Source: Sphingomonas sp. HF-S4 | Lineage (GTDB): Bacteria > Pseudomonadota > Alphaproteobacteria > Sphingomonadales > Sphingomonadaceae | Direction of reading: 5' to 3' | NCBI RefSeq assembly: GCF_032911445.1 | Contig: NZ_JAWJEJ010000001.1 | Span: forward strand, 310,001-374,000 | Length of the DNA stretch: 64,000 nucleotides | In this document: positions 43,312-51,337 of the stretch, in pieces | Numbering within the stretch: position 1 is the first letter of the stretch | Layout: each line of letters begins with the position of its first letter | Notes under the pieces: model-generated | Seen by the model: only the letters and a program-made list of their open reading frames with translations | What the model was told of the DNA's origin: nothing | Databases searched by the model: none | Translations under genes and position numbers: made by a program

Positions 43312-45708
43312 TTACTTCACCGTCAGCGTGGTGCTCTTGAGCTTGACCGAGTCCGGGCCCGAAGAGATCGTGAACGTGCCCGGCTCGACGACGCGCTTCA
43401 TGTCGACATTCCATAGCGACAGGTCGCGCGGGGTGAGCTCGAACTGTACCGTCTTCTTCTCGCCCGGCTGCAGGGTCACGCGTTCGAAGCGCTTCAATTC
43501 CTTGACCGGGCGTGTGACGCTGGCGAGATCGTCGCGGACATAAAGCTGGACGACTTCGTCGCCGGCCCGCGCGCCGGTGTTGGTAACATCCACGCTGACC
43601 TTGACGTTGTTGTATCGCCCGATCGTCGGGGTCGCGAGCACCGGGGCGCCGACGTCGAAGCTGGTGTACGAAAGGCCATAGCCGAACGGATAAAGCGGGC
43701 TCGTCTCGGCGAAGAGATAGCCGCGCCGCGCGCTCGGCTTGTGGTTGTAGAACATCGGCAGCTGGCCGACGTCGCGCGCGATCGTCACCGGCAGCTTGCC
43801 GCCCGGATTGGCGCGGCCGAACAGCACGTCGGCGACGGCGTTGCCGGTCTCCTGGCCGAGATACCAGCCCTCGATCAGCGCGGGGGCGTTCTCCGAGAGA
43901 TACTTCACCGACAGCGGCCGGCCGTTGAGCAGCAGCACCACCACCGGCTTGCCGAGCGCGAAGATCTCCTGCGCCAGCCGGTTCTGCGGGCCGATCAGCT
44001 CGAGGCTGTTGCGGTCGCCGAGATGGTTGTCGGCCCAGGCCTCGCGGCTGAGCTGTTCGTTGTCGCCGAGCACCAGCACGATCGTGTCGGCGTTCTTCGC
44101 GGTCTCCAGCGCCTGGGCGCGGAGGCGATCGTTGGTGGCGTCGTCGATCAGCTCGACTTCGTCCTGCGCCCAGAGGCGGGCCTTGGTGAGCTTCACCCCC
44201 TCGGCGAAATCGACTTCGAACTTGCCCTTGGCCTCGGTCTTGAGGCCTTCGAGCACGCTGACGACGTGGCGGGGGATGTCCGAATAGCCGCCGATCGGTG
44301 TGTCGCTGGCATGGGTGCCGATCACCGCGAGCCGCTTGATCTTGCCCGCATCGAGTGGGAGCAGGCCATCGTTCTTGAGAAGCACCATCGACTGGCGCGC
44401 AGCCTCGCGGGCCAGCGCGATCGCGTCGGGGGTCTCGGTCTTCCGCGCCGCCGCCTTGGCATCGACATAGGGGTTTTCGAACAGCCCGGCGTTGAACTTG
44501 AGCCTGAGGATGCGGCGCACCGATTCGTCGATCTGGGCGATATCGACCCGGCCTTCGCGGACGAGCTGCGGCAGCAGCGCATAGGCTTCGCCGTCGGGTG
44601 TCTCGAAATCGACCGTGGCGTCGAGCGCGCGCACCGCCGCGTCGCCGAGATTGTCGAACAGATGGTGGCGGGTGTTGAGCTCGCGGATCGCGAAATAGTC
44701 GCTCAGCACGACGCCCTTGAAGCCCCATTCCTGGCGCAGCACGTCATGGAGCAGCCAGCGATTGGCGTGGCTGGGGATGCCGTCGATCTCGTTGTACGAG
44801 GGCATCACCGACATCACCGGCAGCTCGGTGACCGCACGCTCGAACGGCGGGAAGAAATTCTCGCGCAGCGTGCGTTCGGAGACCGTCGCCGGGCCGATAT
44901 TGGTGCCGCTCTCGGGCGCGCCGTGGCCGGTCATGTGCTTGAGCGTCACATAGACCTTGTCCTTGGCGAGGGGGAGGGTGGTCCCCTGGAAGCCGCGGAT
45001 CGCCGCCAGGCCCATCTCGCCGACGAGATAGGGATCCTCGCCATAGGTTTCCTCGATCCGGCCCCAGCGCGGATCACGGGCGATGTCGACCACCGGGGCG
45101 AGCGCGAGGTTGGCGCCGCGGGCGCGCATCTCGCGCGCAGCGACCGCGAAGACCTTTTCCTGCAGCTTGGGATTGAAGCTGCTGGCGAGCGCGATCGCCT
45201 GGGGGAAGCTGGTCGCACCGGGCGCGACATAGCCGTGCAGCGCCTCTTCGTGCATGATCAGCGGGATGCCGAGCCGCGTCTTCTCGACTGCCCATTTCTG
45301 CGCGGCGTTGATGTAGCGCGCGGTATCCTCGGCACCGCGGTTGATCGTGCCGGCGGCGGCGCCCGCAGCGGGGCCCTGGGTGATCGCGCGGCGATCATAG
45401 GGGCGCGAGATCTGGCCGAGGCCGGCGGGGAAGTTCGTGCTGGCCTTGACCGGATCGAACTCGCCGTCGGGCGACTGGATCTTGTCCTTCTGGAGCCAGA
45501 TCGCGACCATCTGCTGCACCTTCTCCTCCAGGGTCATCCGGGCGAGGAGATCCTCGACGCGCGCGTCGATCGGCTGCGAGGCGTCCTTGTAGAGCGGCTT
45601 GTCGGCGCGGGCGGTTTGCGCGTGGGCGGCCGGCGCGAGCGCGGGAGTCAGTGCGATCGCAGCGACGGCGGCAAGCGCCGCGGAACGGAACCGGCGGGAA
45701 ACAGTCAT
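43312..45708 (-). CDS. GH3 beta-xylosidase/beta-glucosidase, exported
   Basis: The 798-residue protein has a signal with MTVSRRFRSAALAAVAAIALTPALAPAAHAQ. The N-domain has IPLIMHEEALHGY, PVVDIARDPRWGRIEETYGEDPYL, TLKHMTGHGAPESGTN and the nucleophile Asp337 in GVVLSDYFAIREL. The C-domain and FnIII tail (DEVVQLYVRDDLASVTRPVKELKRFERV) complete the three-domain form. It differs clearly from the GH3 at 18746. A xyl-type operator lies 39 bp upstream and it diverges from the XylR-like gene, so beta-xylosidase is the most likely activity; beta-glucosidase side activity is common in the family. Confidence 0.88.
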   Translation of the reverse strand: MTVSRRFRSAALAAVAAIALTPALAPAAHAQTARADKPLYKDASQPIDARVEDLLARMTLEEKVQQMVAIWLQKDKIQSPDGEFDPVKASTNFPAGLGQISRPYDRRAITQGPAAGAAAGTINRGAEDTARYINAAQKWAVEKTRLGIPLIMHEEALHGYVAPGATSFPQAIALASSFNPKLQEKVFAVAAREMRARGANLALAPVVDIARDPRWGRIEETYGEDPYLVGEMGLAAIRGFQGTTLPLAKDKVYVTLKHMTGHGAPESGTNIGPATVSERTLRENFFPPFERAVTELPVMSVMPSYNEIDGIPSHANRWLLHDVLRQEWGFKGVVLSDYFAIRELNTRHHLFDNLGDAAVRALDATVDFETPDGEAYALLPQLVREGRVDIAQIDESVRRILRLKFNAGLFENPYVDAKAAARKTETPDAIALAREAARQSMVLLKNDGLLPLDAGKIKRLAVIGTHASDTPIGGYSDIPRHVVSVLEGLKTEAKGKFEVDFAEGVKLTKARLWAQDEVELIDDATNDRLRAQALETAKNADTIVLVLGDNEQLSREAWADNHLGDRNSLELIGPQNRLAQEIFALGKPVVVLLLNGRPLSVKYLSENAPALIEGWYLGQETGNAVADVLFGRANPGGKLPVTIARDVGQLPMFYNHKPSARRGYLFAETSPLYPFGYGLSYTSFDVGAPVLATPTIGRYNNVKVSVDVTNTGARAGDEVVQLYVRDDLASVTRPVKELKRFERVTLQPGEKKTVQFELTPRDLSLWNVDMKRVVEPGTFTISSGPDSVKLKSTTLTVK

Positions 45709-45746
45709 GGCCTCTCCTGTGACGCTGCAGCGCCTTGTGGTTGTTT

Positions 45747-45760
45747 TGGTAGCGCTATCA
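45747..45760. promoter_or_regulatory. Xyl-type LacI operator TGGTAGCGCTATCA (GH3 / XylR divergent region)
   Basis: A 14-bp near-palindrome, 13 of 14 positions equal to the inverse of the site at 39302. On the minus strand a TTGACC lies 21 bp upstream of it, close to the 20-bp geometry of the other xyl promoters. It is placed to repress both GH3 and the regulator itself. Confidence 0.75.
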
Positions 45761-45861
45761 GCTATCGTTCCGCGACGGCCTGGTCAACCGTAGCGGAACC
45801 GGTTTCAGGCTGATTGCATTCCGCGAAACCGCATCCTATGCCTCGGGCGCAAAGGACGGGG

Positions 45862-46977
45862 ATGAGCAGACCTAGCCGAAGAAGCCGCGGTACGGTGACC
45901 GTGCAGGATGTCGCACGGGTTGCGGGTGTTTCCGCGATGACGGTGTCGCGCGTCGTCAACGGGGGCACCAATGTCCGCGAGACCACGCGCGAGGCCGTGC
46001 TGGCCGCAATCGCCCAGCTCAACTATTCGCCGAACAGCGCGGCGCGCAGCCTCGCCGCGGGCGATGCGACGCAGATCGGGCTGCTCTATTCGAACCCGTC
46101 GGCGGCGTATCTGTCGCAATTCCTGATCGGCGCGCTTGCCGCGGCGCGGCGCGCCGGCTGCCATCTGGTGCTGGAAGCGTGCGAAAGCGAGCGCCCGGAC
46201 GAGCAGGCCGAGGCCACGCGCAGCTTCGCCTCGACCAGCGTCGAGGGTGTGATCCTGCCGCCGCCGCTCTCCGAGGCCGCGCCGGTGCGCGCCGAGTTGG
46301 AAGCGGCAGGGATTCCCTGGGTGTCGGTGGCGATGGGCCTGCCGCCGGCGCGCAGCCTCAACGTCCGCATCGACGATTTCGAGGGCGCCGCGGCGATGAC
46401 CCGGCACCTGCTCGACCTCGGCCATCGGCGGATCGGCTTCATCCGCGGCAACCCCAACCAGACGTCGAGCGCCGAGCGCTATCGCGGGTTCGCCGCCGCG
46501 CTCGAGGAGACGGGGATCGACGTCAAGTCGGTGCCGGTGGAGCAGGGCTATTTCACCTTCCGATCGGGGATCGTCGCAGCCGAGCGCCTGCTCGACCGGC
46601 CCGAGCCGCCGACCGCAATCTTCGCGAGCAACGACGACATGGCCGCCGCCGCAGTGGGCGTCGCGCATCGCCGCGGGCTGCACGTGCCGCAGGACGTCAG
46701 CGTCGTCGGTTTCGACGATACCTCGCTTGCCACCACCGTCTGGCCCGAGCTCACTACGGTGCGCCAGCCGATCGCGACGATGGCCGAGGAGGCGCTGACG
46801 CTGCTCCTCGCCCGCATCCGCGCGCACCGTTCGTCGGAGACCGACAAGCTCGAGGAGCAGGTGCTCGACCATGAGTTGATCGTCCGCGAATCCTCGGCAC
46901 CGCCCAAGGGTACGCCGACGGCGCGCGGCAATGGGGGGCGCCGTAGCGCTGCCGCTTCCAATACGGGCCTGCGCTAG
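45862..46977 (+). CDS. xylR: XylR-like LacI-family regulator of the xylose/xylan regulon
   Basis: ATG 45862 has the SD AAAGGACGGGG; upstream in-frame TTG (45814) and ATG (45838) lack one. The 371-residue protein has GTVTVQDVARVAGVSAMTVSRVVNGGTNV and YSPNSAARSLAAGDATQIGLLYSNPSAAYLSQF. The effector domain ends with FASNDDMAAAAVGVAHRRGLHVPQDVSVVGFDDTSLATTVWPELTTVRQP. Divergent from a xylosidase gene, with a xyl operator between them, and followed by a xylose symporter; the regulatory assignment is strong inference. The last about 25 residues (GNGGRRSAAASN) are low-complexity. Confidence 0.88.
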   Translation: MSRPSRRSRGTVTVQDVARVAGVSAMTVSRVVNGGTNVRETTREAVLAAIAQLNYSPNSAARSLAAGDATQIGLLYSNPSAAYLSQFLIGALAAARRAGCHLVLEACESERPDEQAEATRSFASTSVEGVILPPPLSEAAPVRAELEAAGIPWVSVAMGLPPARSLNVRIDDFEGAAAMTRHLLDLGHRRIGFIRGNPNQTSSAERYRGFAAALEETGIDVKSVPVEQGYFTFRSGIVAAERLLDRPEPPTAIFASNDDMAAAAVGVAHRRGLHVPQDVSVVGFDDTSLATTVWPELTTVRQPIATMAEEALTLLLARIRAHRSSETDKLEEQVLDHELIVRESSAPPKGTPTARGNGGRRSAAASNTGLR

Positions 46978-47007
46978 GCGCTTGCTTTTCCTGAGCGTAC
47001 GGGCCAC

Positions 47008-47021
47008 CGTTACCGCTAACA
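47008..47021. promoter_or_regulatory. Xyl-type LacI operator variant CGTTACCGCTAACA before the xylose symporter
   Basis: The site matches TGTTAGCGCTAACA at 12 of 14 positions and shares the ACCGCTA core of the site at 29710. A TTGCTT at 46982 precedes it by exactly 20 bp, the spacing seen at the xylX and GH10 promoters. It lies 38 bp before the symporter ATG. Confidence 0.6.
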
Positions 47022-47059
47022 CCGCGCCGGTCGCGCGCGGGGCAGGAGAGGAAGTGGGG

Positions 47060-48475
47060 ATGAGCCAGACAGGCGAGCGGGCCAATATCGGCCTGATCAG
47101 CGCCATCGTCGCAGTCGCGACGATCGGCGGATTGCTTTTCGGATATGACAGCGGCGCCGTGAACGGCACCCAGCCGGGGCTCAAGGCGGCGTTCGTGCTC
47201 GACGATGCCGGGCTCGGCTTTACTGTCGGATCGCTGCTGATCGGTTGCGTCATCGGCGCCTCGCTGGCCGGAATTCTGGCCGATCGGATGGGCCGCCGCA
47301 ACGTGATGCGGCTCGCTGCCATCCTGTTCCTCGTCGGCGCATTGGTTCAAGGCCTCGCGCACGATCACACGATCTTCGTCGTCGCGCGTATCCTCGGCGG
47401 CATGGCTGTGGGCGCGGCGTCGGTGTTGTCGCCGGCCTATATCTCCGAAGTCGCGCCGGCGAACATCCGCGGGCGGATGACGACGGTGCAGCAGATCATG
47501 ATCATTACCGGCCTCACCGCCGCGTTCGTGGTCAATTACTACCTCGCCGGTGCCGCCGGCGCGTCGACCAATCCGTTCTGGGGCGGGATCGAGGCCTGGC
47601 GCTGGATGTACTTGATGCAGGCGATCCCCGCAGCGATCTTCCTGGTCGCGTTGTTCTTCATTCCCGAAAGCCCGCGCTACCTCGTCTCCAAGGGACGCAA
47701 TCCCGAGGCGCTGCGTGTTCTAACTGACCTGTTCGGCCCGACCGAAGGAGGACTAAAGCTTGCCGAGATCCAGGCAAGCTTCTCGATCGATCACCGTCCG
47801 CAGCTCAAGGACGTGCTCACGCCAGCAGGCGGTCGCGGCTTCCTCGGTATCCGGGCGATTGTCTGGGCGGGGCTGCTGCTCGCGGTGTTCCAGCAGCTCG
47901 TCGGCATCAATGTGATCTTCTATTACGGCTCGACTCTATGGCAGGCCGCCGGCTTCTCCGAAGCGGACTCGCTGCTGATCAACATCGTGTCGGGCGCAGT
48001 CTCGATCGCGGCGTGCTTCGTCACGATTGCCGTGATCGACAAGATCGGCCGCAAGCCGCTGCTGCTGATCGGCTCGGCCGGTATGGCAGTCACGCTGTTC
48101 GCGATGGTCTACGCCTTCAGCCAGGGTGCGCTGGTGGACGGCTCGCTCGTCCTGCCGGGACGAAACGGAATGATCGCGGTGGTTGCCGCGAATCTCTACG
48201 TGATCTTCTTCAACGTCAGCTGGGGCCCGGTGATGTGGGTCATGCTCGGCGAGATGTTCCCGAACCAGATCCGCGGATCGGCGCTCGCAGTGTGCGGCTT
48301 CGCCCAGTGGTTTGCCAATTACCTGATCGCGCAGGCGTTTCCGATCATGCTGGCAGGCATTGGCCTCGCCGCCAGCTATTCCTTCTATGCGGTCTGCGCC
48401 GTGATCAGCTTCTTCCTCGTCCAGCGCTTCATCCAGGAGACCAAGGGCAAGGAATTGGAGGCGATGGAAGGTTAG
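47060..48475 (+). CDS. xylE: D-xylose:H+ symporter, XylE-like sugar porter
   Basis: ATG 47060 follows a strong SD (AGGAGAGGAAG). The 471-residue protein has 12 membrane spans and sugar-porter signatures: GGLLFGYDSGAVNGTQ, ADRMGRRNVMRLAA, RILGGMAVGAASVLSPAYISEVAPANIRGRM, PESPRYLVSKGR, QQLVGINVIFYYG and the second-half DKIGRKPLLL plus SWGPVMWVMLGEMFPNQIRG. Placed between XylR and XylD and behind a xyl operator, D-xylose is the likely substrate; other pentoses or glucose are possible. A long inverted repeat follows its stop. Confidence 0.88.
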   Translation: MSQTGERANIGLISAIVAVATIGGLLFGYDSGAVNGTQPGLKAAFVLDDAGLGFTVGSLLIGCVIGASLAGILADRMGRRNVMRLAAILFLVGALVQGLAHDHTIFVVARILGGMAVGAASVLSPAYISEVAPANIRGRMTTVQQIMIITGLTAAFVVNYYLAGAAGASTNPFWGGIEAWRWMYLMQAIPAAIFLVALFFIPESPRYLVSKGRNPEALRVLTDLFGPTEGGLKLAEIQASFSIDHRPQLKDVLTPAGGRGFLGIRAIVWAGLLLAVFQQLVGINVIFYYGSTLWQAAGFSEADSLLINIVSGAVSIAACFVTIAVIDKIGRKPLLLIGSAGMAVTLFAMVYAFSQGALVDGSLVLPGRNGMIAVVAANLYVIFFNVSWGPVMWVMLGEMFPNQIRGSALAVCGFAQWFANYLIAQAFPIMLAGIGLAASYSFYAVCAVISFFLVQRFIQETKGKELEAMEG

Positions 48476-48477
48476 AT

Positions 48478-48610
48478 GATCCTCCCCGGAACGGGGAGGG
48501 GGACCATTAGCGCAGCGAATGGTGGAGGGGGAGCGCCGCGGGCGATGCGCTCGCGGAGAGCCCCCTCCGTCAGCGCTGCGCGCTGCCACCTCCCCGTGCC
48601 GGGGAGGATC
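48478..48610. repeat. Long intergenic inverted repeat, copy 2
   Basis: Arms 48478-48531 and 48561-48610 begin and end with GATCCTCCCCGG and GGAGGGGG and enclose a 29-bp GC-rich centre. It belongs to the same family as 21039-21163: the block GGTGGAGGGG and its partner CCCCTCCGTCAGC recur. A TTTT follows the right arm, and the xylD SD (GAGGTAAAG) begins five bases later. It may attenuate transcription between the symporter and xylD. Confidence 0.75.
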
Positions 48611-48624
48611 TTTTGAGGTAAAGT

Positions 48625-50403
48625 ATGACGACCCGTATGCCCGCCCGCCCGTTCCGCTCGCGCGAATGGTTTGCCGCGCCTGGCCGCAGCGACATGGCGG
48701 CGCTCTATCTCGAGCGCTTCATGAACTATGGCATCACGCCCGACGAGCTGCGCAGCGGCAAGCCGATCATCGGGATCGCGCAGTCGGGCAGCGACATCGC
48801 GCCGTGCAACCGCATCCATCTGGAGACGGTCAAGCGGGCACGCGAAGGCATTCTCGCGGCGGGCGGGGTTCCGATGGAGTTCCCGCTCCATCCGATCTTC
48901 GAGAATTGCCGCCGGCCCACCGCGGCGCTCGATCGCAACCTGGCCTATCTCGGGCTGGTCGAGATCCTCAACGGCTATCCGATTGATGCGGTGATCCTCA
49001 CCACCGGGTGCGACAAGACCACGCCGAGTTCGCTGATGGCGGCCTCGACGGTGGATATTCCGGCGATCGTGCTCTCGGGCGGGCCGATGCTCGACGGGTG
49101 GCATGAGGGCGAACTGGTCGGATCGGGTACGGTGATCTGGCGCTCGCGGCGGAAGATGGCGGCGGGGGAGATCGACGAGGAAGAATTCCTCCAGCGCGCG
49201 ATGGAGAGCGCGCCGTCCTCGGGCCATTGCAACACGATGGGCACGGCTTCGACGATGAACTCGATCGCCGAGGGGCTGGGAATGAGCCTGCCGGGCTGCG
49301 CGATGATCCCGGCGCCGTATCGCGAGCGCGGGCAGATGGCGTATGAGACGGGCAAGCGGATCGTCGAGATGGCTTATGACGATCTCCGCCCCTCGAAGAT
49401 CCTGACCAAGGCGAGCTTCCTCAACGCGATCCGGCTGCTCACCGCGATCGGCGGCTCGACCAATGCCCAGCCGCACCTCGTCGCGATGGCGGCGCATGCC
49501 GGGATCGAGATAACGCCCGACGACTGGCGCAGCGGCTATGACCTGCCGCTGATCGTCAATATGCAGCCCGCGGGGCAGTATCTCTCCGAGCGCTTCCACC
49601 GCGCCGGGGGCATTCCGGCAGTGATCGCCGAGATGCTCGCGGCCGGCGCGCTCGACGGGCAGGTGATGACGTGCACCGGCCGGACGCTGGCCGAAAATGT
49701 CGCCGGGGCGCCGAACAGGGATCGCGACGTGATCCTGCCCTGGGATGCGCCGCTGATGGAGAGGGCCGGCTTCCTCGTGCTCACCGGCAATCTGTTCGAC
49801 ATGGCGATCATGAAGACCAGCGTGATCTCGGACGATTTCCGCACGCGCTATCTGTCGCGCCCGGGCCACGAGGGGGTGTTCGAAGGCCGCGCGATCGTGT
49901 TCGACGGATCGGACGACTACCACCACCGGATCAACGATCCCGCGCTCGAAATCGACGCGGACTGCATCCTGGTGATCCGCGGATCGGGGGTGCTAGGCTG
50001 GCCGGGATCGGCCGAAGTGGTCAACATGCAGCCGCCCGATCATATCCTCCGCCAGGGGATACTGAGCCTGCCGACGCTGGGCGACGGACGGCAATCGGGC
50101 ACGTCGGACAGTCCCTCGATCCTCAATGCCTCGCCAGAGAGCGCGGCGGGGGGCGGGCTTTCCTGGCTGCGGACCGGTGACCGGATCCGGATCGACCTCA
50201 ATGCCGGGACGTGCGACGCGCTGGTACCCTCCGACGAGATCGCACGGCGGAAGGCCGAGCCGGCGCCGCCGATCCCGGAGAGCAACACGCCCTGGGAAGA
50301 GTTGTATCGCGAGAAGGTGGGCCAGCTTGGCGAGGGCGGGGTGCTCGACTTTGCGCTGAAGTATCGCCGGACCAGCGAGAACCTGCCGCGGCACAACCAT
50401 TAG
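48625..50403 (+). CDS. xylD: D-xylonate dehydratase (IlvD/EDD family)
   Basis: The 592-residue protein has the three cluster-binding cysteines at Cys61 (APCNRIH), Cys129 ([11 protein letters not shown]) and Cys202 ([11 protein letters not shown]), within one or two residues of the Caulobacter and Rhizobium pentonate dehydratases. [21 protein letters not shown] and the C-terminal PRHNH are also shared. It dehydrates D-xylonate to 2-keto-3-deoxy-D-xylonate, the third step of the Weimberg route with XylB, XylC and XylX encoded at 54459-57348. It is paralogous to the enzyme at 8987 but lies in the xylose block. Confidence 0.9.
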   Translation: MTTRMPARPFRSREWFAAPGRSDMAALYLERFMNYGITPDELRSGKPIIGIAQSGSDIAPCNRIHLETVKRAREGILAAGGVPMEFPLHPIFENCRRPTAALDRNLAYLGLVEILNGYPIDAVILTTGCDKTTPSSLMAASTVDIPAIVLSGGPMLDGWHEGELVGSGTVIWRSRRKMAAGEIDEEEFLQRAMESAPSSGHCNTMGTASTMNSIAEGLGMSLPGCAMIPAPYRERGQMAYETGKRIVEMAYDDLRPSKILTKASFLNAIRLLTAIGGSTNAQPHLVAMAAHAGIEITPDDWRSGYDLPLIVNMQPAGQYLSERFHRAGGIPAVIAEMLAAGALDGQVMTCTGRTLAENVAGAPNRDRDVILPWDAPLMERAGFLVLTGNLFDMAIMKTSVISDDFRTRYLSRPGHEGVFEGRAIVFDGSDDYHHRINDPALEIDADCILVIRGSGVLGWPGSAEVVNMQPPDHILRQGILSLPTLGDGRQSGTSDSPSILNASPESAAGGGLSWLRTGDRIRIDLNAGTCDALVPSDEIARRKAEPAPPIPESNTPWEELYREKVGQLGEGGVLDFALKYRRTSENLPRHNH

Positions 50404-50613
50404 GGTCTGGCATCGAGTCGCGCTGGGCCGCTGTTGGATTTGCGGGGCTTAACTTCGCACTTTTCCCGCGGAGTCGGTAATTTCGTTGCTGGGGCGTGCA
50501 ACATCGTTAGGCAGCGTGAAAGTGTGGATCTTGACGGTTTCAAAGAGCCCGGGCGAGGCTGGCACGTCAGATCCTACATTGGAAGGCCGAGTGCGGCGTC
50601 GGGAGGAATAGGC

Positions 50614-51297
50614 GTGACCCAATCGCATCCGCTCGATCGGCCGGCATGGTCGGCCCTGCGGACGCGGCAACGCGATCTGGCGCGCGGTAGCGACGAGGCG
50701 CTGCGGTACGATCAGGATTTTGCCGTGTTTGCCGCGATCGGCGACGAAACCGAAGCCTCCCTGCGGGCCTTGGCCGCGCTCGTCCTTCAGGGCGGGCCGG
50801 CGATCCTATTGCAGAAGGATGCGCTGCCACCGGTGCCTGGAGCGCGCGTTGAGAAGCATCGGATGGGCGTGCAGATGGTCGCGGAGGCGCTTACCGGCGG
50901 CACGGAGATCGACTTTCTCGAGCTGGGCGATGCCGACGCCGCCGAGATGCTCGCGCTGGCCACGCTGACCGAGCCCGGACCCTTCTTCCGCCGCACGCAT
51001 CGGCTGGGCGACTTCATCGGCGTGCGGCAGGACGGGCTGCTGGTCGCGATGGCGGGCGAGCGGATGAAACCCGAAGGGTTCACCGAAGTGAGCGGGGTCT
51101 GCACGCATCCCGACTGGCGCGGGCGCGGCTATGCCGGAGCGCTGATGCGCGTGGTCGCGGCGCGGATCGCCGCGCGCGGGGAGGTGCCGTTCCTCCACGC
51201 CTATGCCGACAATCGCGGAGCGATCGCGCTGTACGAAAGCCTGGGGTTTCGGGTGCGATGCGAAATGGGGATTACGGTACTGGTCGCAGCGGATTGA
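50614..51297 (+). CDS. GNAT-family N-acetyltransferase
   Basis: GTG 50614 with the perfect SD GGAGGA 6 nt upstream decides the start; the open frame to 50434 has no such site. The 227-residue protein has a nonconserved first half and a C-terminal acetyltransferase fold: FIGVRQDGLLVAMAGERMKPEGFTEVSGVCTHPDWRGRGYAGALMRVVAARI, with the acetyl-CoA loop RGRGYA, and the closing LHAYADNRGAIALYESLGFRVR. The type is FR47-like. The substrate is unknown. The 210-bp gap upstream (50404-50613) shows nothing else recognisable. Confidence 0.85.
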   Translation: MTQSHPLDRPAWSALRTRQRDLARGSDEALRYDQDFAVFAAIGDETEASLRALAALVLQGGPAILLQKDALPPVPGARVEKHRMGVQMVAEALTGGTEIDFLELGDADAAEMLALATLTEPGPFFRRTHRLGDFIGVRQDGLLVAMAGERMKPEGFTEVSGVCTHPDWRGRGYAGALMRVVAARIAARGEVPFLHAYADNRGAIALYESLGFRVRCEMGITVLVAAD

Positions 51298-51304
51298 AAA
51301 TATT

Positions 51305-51325
51305 CCCCTCCTTTTCAGGGAGGGG
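51305..51325. terminator. Bidirectional hairpin between GNAT and CocE-like genes
   Basis: CCCCTCC pairs with GGAGGGG around TTTTCAG, between convergent stops at 51297 and 51338, followed by AGGTTTT. The loop TTTTCA and arms match the hairpin at 62718. Confidence 0.65.
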
Positions 51326-51337
51326 AGGTTTTAGACT

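Noticed and set aside
43741..45813. 690-codon plus-strand frame over the GH3 xylosidase
   Set aside because: Antisense shadow of GH3; composition rich in E/R/H/V with no domain, and GH3 has full catalytic motifs.
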